Origin: Desulfobacteraceae bacterium
GTDB lineage: Bacteria; Desulfobacterota; DSM-4660; Desulfatiglandales; Desulfatiglandaceae
Reading direction: 5' to 3'
NCBI GenBank assembly: GCA_020349865.1
Contig: CP070700.1
Coordinates: 4,714,157-4,727,312 of the forward strand
DNA: 13,156 nucleotides
In this document: piece after piece, positions 6,768 through 13,156 of the stretch
How the letters are laid out: each line of letters starts with the position of its first letter
Position numbering within the stretch: position 1 is the stretch's first letter
Translations under genes and position numbers: made by a program
Notes under the pieces: generated by a model
What the model was told of the DNA's origin: nothing
Database searches by the model: none
What the model saw: the letters and a program-made list of their open reading frames with translations, nothing else

Positions 6768-7532
6768 TCATTCTCCCGAATGGTCCGGTAAAACACTGTG
6801 GGGTACTCCGTGGGCGATCAACTCCACTGGACAGTGATAGGCCATTTCAAGCATGTCTTTTGTGATCTCCGGGGCATTATGGAAAAAGACCTGTTGACTC
6901 ACGCAAGCAACAGATTTGATATAACTCGAAAGTACCATGAGGTCATGACTGACCACGACAACTGTTACGGTCTCGTTAAATTCCTTCAGGAAGGCATAGA
7001 AATCGGTCTGACCTTTCTGGTCAACGCTGGCCGTAGGTTCATCCAAAAAGAGTATCTTCGGCTCACCTACAAGCGCCCTGGCCATAAAGACCCTTTGCCG
7101 CTGTCCCCCGGAAAGCTCCCCTATGCGCCGCTTACGGTATCCCCACATCTCCACCCGCTCCAGGGCTTGTCGGGCAGCTTCTTTGTCTGCCTTGGCAAAG
7201 CGGCGCCAGCCCCCGCCACCCCTCATCCTGCCCATAAGCACCACATCCTGAATGGATATGGGAAAGCTCTTGTTAAGACCTGTCTCCTGGGGCACGTACC
7301 CGATGTCTGGGGCGGCCTCCCGAGGGGAATGACCAAAAACCTGGACTGTTCCGCGGTCAGGTTTCAGAAGGCCGAGCATTATCTTAAGCAGGGTTGTTTT
7401 GCCTCCGCCATTAGGGCCAATTACGGCAAGAAAATCCCCTGCATAAATCTTAAGATTGACTTCCTTGAGGATCAGGGTCCCGTTAAAGGAGAACCAGAGA
7501 TCACGTACCTCAATGACGGGGGAGTTAGTCAA
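6768..7532 (-). CDS. znuC: ABC transporter ATPase, ZnuC-like
   Basis: 254 residues; powers metal import on the cytoplasmic side of the ZnuB-like channel. Complete ATPase motifs: Walker A GPNGGGKTT (39-47), Q-loop PQE (81-83), signature LSGGQRQR (140-147), Walker B ILFLDEP (160-166) and the H-loop His (H196 in VVSHD). The C-terminal tail HCPVELIAHGVPHSVLPDH is typical of ZnuC-type ATPases and is rich in His. The start codon is TTG (7530-7532), supported by GAGG 8 nt upstream; it begins 5 nt after the znuA stop. Substrate specificity (Zn or Mn/Fe) cannot be fixed from this subunit. Confidence 0.92.
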   Translation of the reverse strand: MTNSPVIEVRDLWFSFNGTLILKEVNLKIYAGDFLAVIGPNGGGKTTLLKIMLGLLKPDRGTVQVFGHSPREAAPDIGYVPQETGLNKSFPISIQDVVLMGRMRGGGGWRRFAKADKEAARQALERVEMWGYRKRRIGELSGGQRQRVFMARALVGEPKILFLDEPTASVDQKGQTDFYAFLKEFNETVTVVVVSHDLMVLSSYIKSVACVSQQVFFHNAPEITKDMLEMAYHCPVELIAHGVPHSVLPDHSGE

Positions 7533-7537
7533 TGGCG

Positions 7538-8401
7538 TTACCTCAAAGCGGCCTTAAACTTTGCCGCTACTTCTTTCAGGTTTTTTTTCCAGTTCAGGGC
7601 AAGCGGACTTGCAAAAGCAACTTGCCCACCAATCTCTTTAGCGATGATTTTAGCACTTTTTATTGAGAACTCAGGCTGGACAAAAACCACATTAATGTCG
7701 TGTTCTTTTGCCTTCTTTATCAGGCGCCGCAGTGCCGCGGGTTTTGGATCCTTCCCTTCGCTCTCAATGGGAACCATCTTCAAACCGTAAGTCCGCGCAA
7801 AATAGCCCCAGGCCGGATGAAAGACCATGAAGCTGGCCCCTTCCTTCCCCAAAAATATGCCCCGGAGTTCAGCATCCAGTTCAACTATTTCCATAATGAA
7901 TTTCCTGTAGTTTTTTTCGTAAATTGAACTATTGCCCGGATCGATTTTCAAGAGAGCTCTAAGAATATTGCGCGCCTGTATCATAACCAATGGAGGAGAA
8001 AGCCAAATATGCGGATCTTTAATTCCAGACTGTTTGTCTGCGTTCATGGGCGTTTTTTCAACACCTTCTTCAGTATGGACAAGAAGCATCTTGGGGTTGA
8101 TGGCAGTGATCTTTTTTAGCCAAGCCCTTTCAAAGGGAACCCCGATGGCGTAATAGACCCTGGCCCTGGAAAGGGAAACCATCTGTTTAGGCTTGGGCTC
8201 ATAAGTGGCTGGACTGTTTCCCGGAGGTACCATTACGGATACATCTACCAGATCACCGCCTATTTTCTCCATAAAGTATTTCTGGGGAACAATACTGACA
8301 AAGGTTTTGATCTTCCTGCCTTGCGCCGCCACCGCAAAACCAGTGCCACATACAAACATTATTGCTACAATCATTATCACTCTGAGCCGGCAGTTTTTCA
8401 A
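7538..8401 (-). CDS. znuA: Periplasmic metal-binding protein (cluster A-I, ZnuA-like) with variant ligands
   Basis: 287 residues. The first ~26 are a signal peptide (KNCRLR n-region, hydrophobic MIVAIMFVCGTGFAVAA), so the protein acts in the periplasm, delivering metal to the ZnuB/ZnuC pair. Conserved blocks: FVSIVPQKYF (34-43), PPGNSPATYEP (59-69), DPHIWLSP (129-136), FHPAWGYFARTYGL (194-207) and VFVQPEFS (239-246). The first usual metal ligand, the His of SPHTYEP, is Ala65 here; H131 and H195 remain, with E244 near the fourth position. The start is TTG (8399-8401), chosen over ATG at codon 10 because it keeps the basic n-region and follows a G-rich ribosome site. Metal identity is uncertain. 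Confidence 0.88.
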   Translation of the reverse strand: MKNCRLRVIMIVAIMFVCGTGFAVAAQGRKIKTFVSIVPQKYFMEKIGGDLVDVSVMVPPGNSPATYEPKPKQMVSLSRARVYYAIGVPFERAWLKKITAINPKMLLVHTEEGVEKTPMNADKQSGIKDPHIWLSPPLVMIQARNILRALLKIDPGNSSIYEKNYRKFIMEIVELDAELRGIFLGKEGASFMVFHPAWGYFARTYGLKMVPIESEGKDPKPAALRRLIKKAKEHDINVVFVQPEFSIKSAKIIAKEIGGQVAFASPLALNWKKNLKEVAAKFKAALR

Positions 8402-8443
8402 AACAATCCCCCCAAGAATGGTTTTATACCATTTGCTGTCTGT

Positions 8444-8701
8444 TTATGGAGTGTGTGAGCAAACTAGAACCGACTCATGGCAGTCGTTGCATTTTTCGAC
8501 AAAATGATCGATTGCAAAATCATCCCAGTGGTGTTTCTGCTTCGGAGTCAGCATCCCAGAGCCGTTGCACAGGGGACAAACACTTCCCAAAGCCTCCGTG
8601 ATTGCAGTTCGGATAAATTCTGAACGGTTCGGAATGTCCTTAATAGCGCCCAGCAAATCTTCATCGACTTTGAATGTAATGATCCCTTGTTTTTTCTTCA
8701 T
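8444..8701 (-). CDS. RHH protein with Cys/His-rich tail, probable metal-responsive repressor of the znu operon
   Basis: 85 residues. Residues ~7-39 (GIITFKVDEDLLGAIKDI, then NRSEFIRTAITEAL) form a ribbon-helix-helix DNA-binding domain. The second half is rich in metal ligands: C42-x2-C45 in CPLCNGSG, H57-H58, H66, C71-x2-C74-H75 and C81-x-H83. Such a layout suits a zinc-sensing domain, as NikR couples an RHH domain to a nickel site, though the tail is not like NikR's. It is the first gene of the operon, 42 nt before znuA, and its promoter carries repeated GTATTA/TAATAC half-sites. GGAGGA lies ~13 nt before the ATG, rather far. Similar small proteins beside zinc transporters seem familiar to me, but I know no characterised one. 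Regulation of znuABC is an inference from position. Confidence 0.75.
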   Translation of the reverse strand: MKKKQGIITFKVDEDLLGAIKDIPNRSEFIRTAITEALGSVCPLCNGSGMLTPKQKHHWDDFAIDHFVEKCNDCHESVLVCSHTP

Positions 8702-8731
8702 TAGCTTACGTGCGTCCTCCGCATTTATATT

Positions 8732-8773
8732 GTATTATTTCGTAATACTAATGCCGATTATTACTATGTATTA
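8732..8773. promoter_or_regulatory. Operator array of GTATTA/TAATAC half-sites across the znu promoter
   Basis: A perfect inverted repeat GTATTA-N5-TAATAC (8732-8748) sits at the start point. A further GTATTA (8768-8773) and a near copy TATTAC (8759-8764) lie in the spacer and by the -10 box. Repeated short half-sites are the usual target of ribbon-helix-helix dimers bound side by side. Occupancy would block RNA polymerase. The repeats are directly visible; binding by the adjacent RHH protein is inferred. Confidence 0.55.
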
Positions 8774-8785
8774 CCGAATTGTCAA
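8757..8785 (-). promoter_or_regulatory. Sigma-70 promoter of the RHH-znuACB operon
   Basis: On the minus strand TTGACA (8780-8785) is followed after 17 nt by AATAAT (8757-8762). Transcription would start near 8750, about 50 nt before the RHH gene. Confidence 0.65.
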
Positions 8786-8931
8786 TATAAATAATGCGCA
8801 GCCGCACTTAACGACTATCTTTTTACTTTATTGCAAACTCCGGCACTTTTATTTTTATTAAAATGAGAGGCCCCGGGGCGAAAGAGGATAGAAGATCAGA
8901 GGCCAAGGCAAGTTCGGGCATAGTAAGGTGC

Positions 8932-8960
8932 AAAGAAAATTGCCCCACTTACCAGGGGGC
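8932..8960 (-). terminator. Rho-independent terminator after the thiolase gene
   Basis: Read leftward, GCCCC (8956-8960) and GGGGC (8942-8946) form a 5-bp GC stem with a 9-nt loop, followed at once by AATTTTCTTT. It lies ~18 nt past the thiolase stop and separates that unit from the znu operon. The stem is short. Apart from this, the znu promoter and a GCCCCGGGGC palindrome (8870-8879), nothing is recognised between 8702 and 8977. Confidence 0.5.
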
Positions 8961-8977
8961 TAACCGTGGAAGGGATA

Positions 8978-9868
8978 TCAGGTTTGGGGTGGTTTGTTCT
9001 TTAACGTGTTGTAAAGGTCGAGCGCCTTTTCCGGTGTCTCATCATCGTGGACCACGGCCCGCACTGCCTGGAGCATGGCAACAGGGGAATCGGACTGGAA
9101 GATATTTCGCCCCATATCCACACCGCTGGCTCCTTGCTGAATGGCATTATGGGCCATCTTCAGAGCATCCAATTCTGGGATCTTTTTTCCTCCAGCCATG
9201 ACAATGGGTACAGGACAGGAGGCGGTGACAGTCTCAAAACCCTCTTCAATATAATATGACTTGATGTAATGTGCTCCCAGTTCAGCGCAGATCCTGGTGG
9301 CGAGCCTGAAGTATCGGGCATCGCGTGCCATATCCTTTCCAACTGCGGTCACAGCAAGCGTTGGAATCCCGTAGCGATTTCCCAGGTCTACCAATTTAGT
9401 CATATTAATGATGGATTGCTTTTCATATTCACCTCCGATGAAAACCTGGACCGCCATGGCACATACATTAAGCCGTATCGACTCCTCGATATCTACAGCG
9501 ATTTCTTCATTGGAAAGCTCCTTGAGTATGCTGGTACCCCCCGAAACCCTGAGAACAATGGACTTTAGCGTAGAGGGAGGGACAATACTTCTTAAGATCC
9601 CTCTCGTTAGCATCAGGGTGTCAGCGTAAGGAACAAGGGGAAGGATATTGATGTCAACCCGCTCCAAACCGGTTGTAGGGCCTTGAAAATAGCCATGGTC
9701 TATGGCCAGCATGACCGTACGGCCGCTTTTGGGATTGAAGATGCGAGCGAGCCGATTTTTCATTCCCCAATCCAGAGAATTTGATCCTTTGAGGAAAAAG
9801 CCCTCCGTCTTCTGAGGGACATCAATATAATATTTCTTTCCTTCTTTCATTTCATCTACATCAGGCAT
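8978..9868 (-). CDS. lsrF: LsrF-type 3-hydroxy-5-phosphonooxypentane-2,4-dione thiolase / class I aldolase-fold enzyme
   Basis: 296 residues, aligning along its whole length with E. coli LsrF as I remember it. LsrF moves an acetyl group from 3-hydroxy-5-phosphonooxypentane-2,4-dione to CoA, giving DHAP and acetyl-CoA, the last step of AI-2 breakdown. Marks: [16 protein letters not shown] (31-46), [20 protein letters not shown] (52-71), [11 protein letters not shown] (88-98), [13 protein letters not shown] (175-187), the Schiff-base lysine in [10 protein letters not shown] (K203), VMAGGKK and [22 protein letters not shown] 9 nt upstream fixes the start. No lsrK, lsrG or lsr transporter is in view; the partner is the upstream aldolase-dehydrogenase (88-nt gap, same strand). 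The true substrate may therefore be another phosphorylated diketone or deoxyketose. A terminator follows. Confidence 0.88.
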   Translation of the reverse strand: MPDVDEMKEGKKYYIDVPQKTEGFFLKGSNSLDWGMKNRLARIFNPKSGRTVMLAIDHGYFQGPTTGLERVDINILPLVPYADTLMLTRGILRSIVPPSTLKSIVLRVSGGTSILKELSNEEIAVDIEESIRLNVCAMAVQVFIGGEYEKQSIINMTKLVDLGNRYGIPTLAVTAVGKDMARDARYFRLATRICAELGAHYIKSYYIEEGFETVTASCPVPIVMAGGKKIPELDALKMAHNAIQQGASGVDMGRNIFQSDSPVAMLQAVRAVVHDDETPEKALDLYNTLKNKPPQT

Positions 9869-9956
9869 TTATTTGTCTCCTTTTTGTTCTTAACTCTTGG
9901 TTTTGAATAATTGTTTTTTACTCGTGCAGGCAGCACTTGTCAACATAGCAAGAACA

Positions 9957-12068
9957 TCATCGGGGAAAGGCTGCAGGTATTCCACCGTCCACCGGGAGTG
10001 CTGCCCCGGTTGTGGGTGTCTGGTCACTGGCAAAAAAAACGACCGCATTACCTACATGCTCTCCCAAAACACGTGCCTTCAATAAATTCCTCTTGCGATA
10101 ATACTCCCTCAAGCCTTCATGGTTGAGCCCCCGGGACTTCATTCTCTCCGGTCCTATGAGGTCCCACATTTTGGAAGATATCTCTTCATCCCCAAATACA
10201 GCATCCGGGTTAACCATATTGACCCGCACTCCCAGTTCTGCCAGCTCCATCGCTGCGATTTTTGAGATCTGATGGGCTCCAGCCTTGGAGGCGCTATAGG
10301 CCCCGAAGGCCGCCCCTGGATCGAAGACGTTTTTTGAACTGATAACCACAATATTCCCCCCTGTTCCTTGTCTCTTGAAAATAGGTATAGAGGCTTTAAT
10401 GGTCGTAAAGGTTCCCTTAAGATTGACAGCAATAACCTGATCAAGTTTGCTCGGCTCAAGCTCTTCGATCTTTGCCACATGGGCGATTCCTGCGTTGGGC
10501 ACGACAATGTCGATCCCACCAAACCTGCGGCTGATTTCATCAAATGCCTTCTCAACGGCGGGATAATTCGTAACGTCAAAAGCAATTATTTTCACCTGGC
10601 TTTCCTCGTATCTCTCTACTAGGATAGACTGGACCTTATGCAGACTGGATTCGTCAATATCCGATATCACCACTGCCGCACCGGCGGCTAACAACCGGTC
10701 CGCTATACCGAACCCTATTGCACCAGCCCCACCCGTTATGACGGCTACTTGTCCCTGGAGCAGGGAAGGAGAGGCCTGGTGCAGTTTTTTCTGCTGGAGA
10801 CCCCAGTACTCCATATCAAAAGCGTGGGAGTCAGAAATGGGGACATACTCACCCAATGAACCGGATAGGAGTTTAGCACTTACAGTGTGCTCGGCAATAT
10901 CAGCGGCTATACCGGCCTCTTTTCGACTAAACCCCAGGGCAACCAAACCAAGTCCTGCAACCAGGAAAACGCGCGGATAGGGGTCCAGCTCTTCGCGATC
11001 AGCTCCTTTGGCCTTTACCTGATCATGAAAATAGAGATGATAATGTTGTTTGAAGGATTCCACTTCTCGCTTTACCATGTCCTTAAGATCACCGTCATTT
11101 TCCGGGACCGACTCAATATATACCATCCTGTTCTTAGTACGAATCACATGATCTGGGGTAAGAACACCCGAACAGCATAATGCTTGAGCTTCCTCAGAAA
11201 GAGAAATCTTCACCAAATCGGGTTCACTTCGGGTCTCAACGTAAAATCGGCGAAGGCTTCCTTCAGAAGTCCGGTGGGCGCATGCTCCTCGAACCGTTTG
11301 AGAAAACCTGGCCGCCGAAAGCTCTACATCCTTAAAAGCTGCAATATCTGTACGAGGGGTCATCAAAGGCTTTTTGCGTATTCTCTTTTGAACGAATGCC
11401 TCTGCCCTATTTACATAATCAATCATCCTCTCATAAGACGTCCTGGCATATTCTCCGAAAGTGAAAATTCCGTGATTTAAAACGACAATGGCCTCCACGT
11501 CAGTGTCTCTTTCATATTGTGCAATAACATTTTTTGCTAACTGAAGACCCGAGTGGGCATAAGGGAGGACGCCTACCTTTCGGCCGAGGGCCTCTTTAAT
11601 TAGTTCATCCCCGCGTTTCTGATTTGTCAAAATTAGGATGCTATCGGCGTGTGTGTGGTCAACATATTTATGTGGAAGGAAAGCGTGAAGAAGTGCCTCG
11701 ACAGAGGGGTTCAGCGATAACTGTCCTAATACTCTATGGATTTGCAACTGATGCTCCATCTCTTCGTCTGAGAGACTCTCCAAATTTCGAAGTTTCTGGA
11801 AAAAAGAGAGGTCCAAACCAACGAATCCGTCTGGTTCAATGGAAGCCAAATCCACTCCACTCCCCTTAACATAGAGGATCTCCTGTTCCTCTCCCAGGAT
11901 GTTCTTCAGCATCAATTTGACTGACGTGTTACCGCCTCCGTGAAGAACTAGACTTTTATTGCTCCCGATGTGCCGCGAGGTGTAGACACGTAGGGCCAAA
12001 TCTTTGGGGCAGGCAGGGTATTGAGCTATAAATGTTTTAGTATCATCTTCGTTATAAAGGCTGTCCAT
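9957..12068 (-). CDS. Bifunctional class II aldolase / short-chain dehydrogenase (RhaD-SDR type)
   Basis: 703 residues, two fused enzymes. Residues ~1-420 are a zinc-dependent class II aldolase (FucA/RhaD/AraD fold): LHGGGNTSVK (42-51), VKGSGVDL (67-74), E124 and H128 in SVEALLHAFLP, VDHTHAD (136-142) and H199 in VLNHG. Residues ~438-703 are an NAD(P)-dependent dehydrogenase: TGGAGAIGFG (445-454), NAG (525-527), VISSKN (575-580) and the Y591-x3-K595 pair. Characterised relatives cleave rhamnulose-1-phosphate to DHAP and lactaldehyde and oxidise or reduce the latter. The substrate here is open: no rhamnose or fucose kinase or isomerase is near, and the next gene is an LsrF-type thiolase. GAGG 7 nt before ATG supports the start. 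Both active sites look complete. Confidence 0.9.
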   Translation of the reverse strand: MDSLYNEDDTKTFIAQYPACPKDLALRVYTSRHIGSNKSLVLHGGGNTSVKLMLKNILGEEQEILYVKGSGVDLASIEPDGFVGLDLSFFQKLRNLESLSDEEMEHQLQIHRVLGQLSLNPSVEALLHAFLPHKYVDHTHADSILILTNQKRGDELIKEALGRKVGVLPYAHSGLQLAKNVIAQYERDTDVEAIVVLNHGIFTFGEYARTSYERMIDYVNRAEAFVQKRIRKKPLMTPRTDIAAFKDVELSAARFSQTVRGACAHRTSEGSLRRFYVETRSEPDLVKISLSEEAQALCCSGVLTPDHVIRTKNRMVYIESVPENDGDLKDMVKREVESFKQHYHLYFHDQVKAKGADREELDPYPRVFLVAGLGLVALGFSRKEAGIAADIAEHTVSAKLLSGSLGEYVPISDSHAFDMEYWGLQQKKLHQASPSLLQGQVAVITGGAGAIGFGIADRLLAAGAAVVISDIDESSLHKVQSILVERYEESQVKIIAFDVTNYPAVEKAFDEISRRFGGIDIVVPNAGIAHVAKIEELEPSKLDQVIAVNLKGTFTTIKASIPIFKRQGTGGNIVVISSKNVFDPGAAFGAYSASKAGAHQISKIAAMELAELGVRVNMVNPDAVFGDEEISSKMWDLIGPERMKSRGLNHEGLREYYRKRNLLKARVLGEHVGNAVVFFASDQTPTTGAALPVDGGIPAAFPR

Positions 12069-12115
12069 CGTGATTCCTCTTGTCTGATTTTCTTTTCATT
12101 TGTTTTACTTGCCAT

Positions 12116-12129
12116 AGGAATTAATTCCT
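12116..12129. promoter_or_regulatory. Perfect 14-bp palindrome upstream of the aldolase-dehydrogenase gene
   Basis: AGGAATTAATTCCT is fully self-complementary and lies ~50 nt before the leftward gene, downstream of its possible promoter. This is a plausible repressor site for a dimeric regulator. No regulator gene is in the window. Confidence 0.4.
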
Positions 12130-12158
12130 GTAAACCTGTTTTTAACATGCTCTGTTCA

Positions 12159-12189
12159 AGTATAACCGCACATAAATGAGTTGTTGCAA
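12159..12189 (-). promoter_or_regulatory. Possible promoter of the aldolase-dehydrogenase/thiolase unit
   Basis: On the minus strand TTGCAA (12184-12189) and TATACT (12159-12164) are 19 nt apart, somewhat long. The -10 box is good and the -35 box fair. The start would be near 12152, followed by the 14-bp palindrome in the leader. Confidence 0.35.
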
Positions 12190-12209
12190 ATAGGTCTTTT
12201 TGTTATACA
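12181..12209 (+). promoter_or_regulatory. Promoter of the cysteine desulfurase-like gene
   Basis: TTGTTG (12181-12186), a 17-nt spacer and TATACA (12204-12209) make a fair sigma-70 promoter. Transcription would start near 12216. It overlaps the -35 box of the possible divergent promoter, so the two may compete. Confidence 0.45.
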
Positions 12210-12218
12210 CTACCATGC

Positions 12219-12232
12219 GGAAAACGTTTACG
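12219..12232. promoter_or_regulatory. LacI-family-like operator
   Basis: GGAAAACGTTTACG fits the LacI/CRE-type pattern TGNAANCGNTTNCA except at the two outermost bases, with the typical central CG. It lies immediately after the predicted rightward start point, a repressing position. LacI-family regulators often control sugar genes, so it could instead serve the divergent aldolase unit. Confidence 0.35.
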
Positions 12233-12268
12233 AACAAAACGATTAGGCCTATGTGAGCACAGCACCCT

Positions 12269-13156
12269 ATGAAAAACTGTATCTATTTAGACAACGCCGC
12301 CACTTCGTTTCCTAAGCCTCCACAGGTTGCCAAGGCAATGATTCATTATATGGATAAGGTGGGGGCTAATCCGGGTAGATCTAGACATAAACTGTCCTTC
12401 GAAGCCTCCCGCATTGTTCAGCATACTCGTGAAAGTCTTGGGACGTTATTTAATATTGCCGACCCTACGCGAATTGCATTTACCATGAACGTCACCGAAT
12501 CACTCAATACCGTGATTTATGGTTTTCTGAATGCCGGGGATCACGTCATAATTTCAGCAATGGAGCATAACTCTGTCCTGAGGCCTCTGAAGCACCTGGA
12601 GGAAAGCTCTTATATTACTTTAACAATAGCGCCCTGTGACCGTAAAGGATTTCTGGATATTGATGAATTGCCAAAGCTTGTACGGAAAGATACAGCATTA
12701 ATGGCCTTAAACCATGCCTCAAATGTATGCGGTACAATCCAGGATGTAAAAGCAATAAAAGATGCAATAGGTGATATTCCCCTTTTGCTTGATGCTGCCC
12801 AGACAGCAGGTTGTTATCCGATCGATGTTGAGGCTGATGGTATTGATTTTCTGGCCTTCACCGGGCACAAGTGCCTTTTAGGACCCCAGGGAACCGGGGG
12901 CCTTTACGTCCGGGAAGGCCTGTGGGTCCGCCCCCTGAAGCGAGGCGGCACAGGCAGCATTTCTGAAAAGTTCCAACAACCGGATTTTTTGCCGGATGCA
13001 CTTGAAAGTGGGACCCAAAATACTGTTGGTATTGCCGGACTTGGGGCCGGGGTCGATTTTATCTTAAAAGAGGGTGTAAACAAGATAAAAGCGCACGAGA
13101 AAGACCTCGTGTCAACCCTGCTTAAGGCTTTGCACAATGTCTCCGGTCTCACAATA
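12269..13156 (+). CDS. Cysteine desulfurase-like class V aminotransferase, N-terminal 296 residues (cut by window edge)
   Basis: The frame is open from ATG 12269 to the window edge without a stop. It is a PLP enzyme of the NifS/SufS/Csd group, which remove sulfur (or selenium) from cysteine (selenocysteine) for delivery to clusters or other cofactors. Marks: IYLDNAATSFPKP (5-17), H100 in EHNSVLRPL that stacks on PLP, D175 and Q178 in LLLDAAQTAG, and the Schiff-base K201 in FTGHKCLLGPQGTGG. The opening and the HNSVLRPL block resemble the 'cysteine desulfurase family protein' subgroup (EF2568-like) more than housekeeping IscS. The C-terminal catalytic cysteine loop lies beyond the edge, so desulfurase activity is not proven. 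No good ribosome site is seen. Divergent from the aldolase gene, 200 nt away. Confidence 0.87.
   Translation, partial: MKNCIYLDNAATSFPKPPQVAKAMIHYMDKVGANPGRSRHKLSFEASRIVQHTRESLGTLFNIADPTRIAFTMNVTESLNTVIYGFLNAGDHVIISAMEHNSVLRPLKHLEESSYITLTIAPCDRKGFLDIDELPKLVRKDTALMALNHASNVCGTIQDVKAIKDAIGDIPLLLDAAQTAGCYPIDVEADGIDFLAFTGHKCLLGPQGTGGLYVREGLWVRPLKRGGTGSISEKFQQPDFLPDALESGTQNTVGIAGLGAGVDFILKEGVNKIKAHEKDLVSTLLKALHNVSGLTI

Noticed and set aside
6798..7790. A 330-codon rightward open frame
   Set aside because: It lies antisense to znuC and the end of znuA, both of which have complete family motifs; the frame matches no family and is a by-product of their codon use.
8863..9201. A 112-codon rightward open frame
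   Set aside because: It runs over the terminator and antisense into the thiolase gene, with low-complexity composition and no known motif.
9915..9943. TTGACA-N17-TAAAAA before the thiolase gene on the minus strand
   Set aside because: The -10 box is poor and the gene is in line with the upstream aldolase gene; co-transcription explains it more simply.
10154..10585. A 143-codon leftward open frame
   Set aside because: It overlaps the dehydrogenase half of the fusion gene in another frame; the SDR motifs are in the main frame, so this is a shadow.
1..13156. CRISPR arrays, tRNA or rRNA genes, and intact transposase or integrase genes
   Set aside because: No regularly spaced repeats, no cloverleaf or rRNA-like stretches and no recombinase motifs were seen by reading both strands.

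Overview
The window (13,156 bp) looks like chromosomal DNA from a Gram-negative bacterium. The clues are a diderm-type zinc ABC transporter with a periplasmic binding protein, a lipobox-bearing YidD-like protein, and a good sigma-54 -24/-12 promoter in front of an FHA-GAF signalling gene. The gene mix and moderate GC suggest a deltaproteobacterium (Desulfobacterota). That placement is an inference from family resemblance, not proven by any marker in the window.

Left part (1-3495). A VapBC-type toxin-antitoxin pair reads leftward; the toxin runs off the window edge. It has a strong sigma-70 promoter overlapped by palindromes that probably serve for autorepression. Two rightward genes follow: glutamine-dependent NAD synthetase (nadE) and a DUF2419/Qng1-family queuosine salvage protein, which is uncommon in bacteria and easily left as hypothetical.

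Scar region (3491-4208). There is no intact gene here. The stretch holds the remains of an M20-family metallopeptidase, cut off at the edge of a 184-bp foldback (MITE-like) element with TTAA at both ends. Downstream lie a direct repeat and a sigma-54 promoter that drives the FHA-GAF gene (4266-5168).

Middle (5205-8960). A YidD-like lipoprotein reads leftward. A ~300-bp element bounded by a perfect 32-bp inverted repeat (plus outer, imperfect arms) separates it from a four-gene leftward operon: an RHH protein with a Cys/His-rich tail, then znuA-, znuC- and znuB-like genes. The RHH protein is the likely metal-responsive repressor, and its own promoter carries several GTATTA/TAATAC half-sites. 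The binding protein lacks the usual first metal-ligand histidine. Two of the transporter genes use TTG starts.

Right part (8978-13156). A leftward pair encodes a bifunctional class II aldolase/short-chain dehydrogenase (RhaD-SDR type) and an LsrF-type thiolase, without any lsr genes nearby. Their chemistry could join: oxidising a 5-deoxy-pentulose-1-phosphate at C4 gives exactly the LsrF substrate, which LsrF would turn into DHAP and acetyl-CoA. This is the most interesting metabolic hypothesis in the window. Divergent to it, a cysteine desulfurase-like class V aminotransferase gene starts and runs off the right edge; the shared intergenic region holds a sigma-70 promoter with a LacI-type operator at its start point and a perfect 14-bp palindrome.
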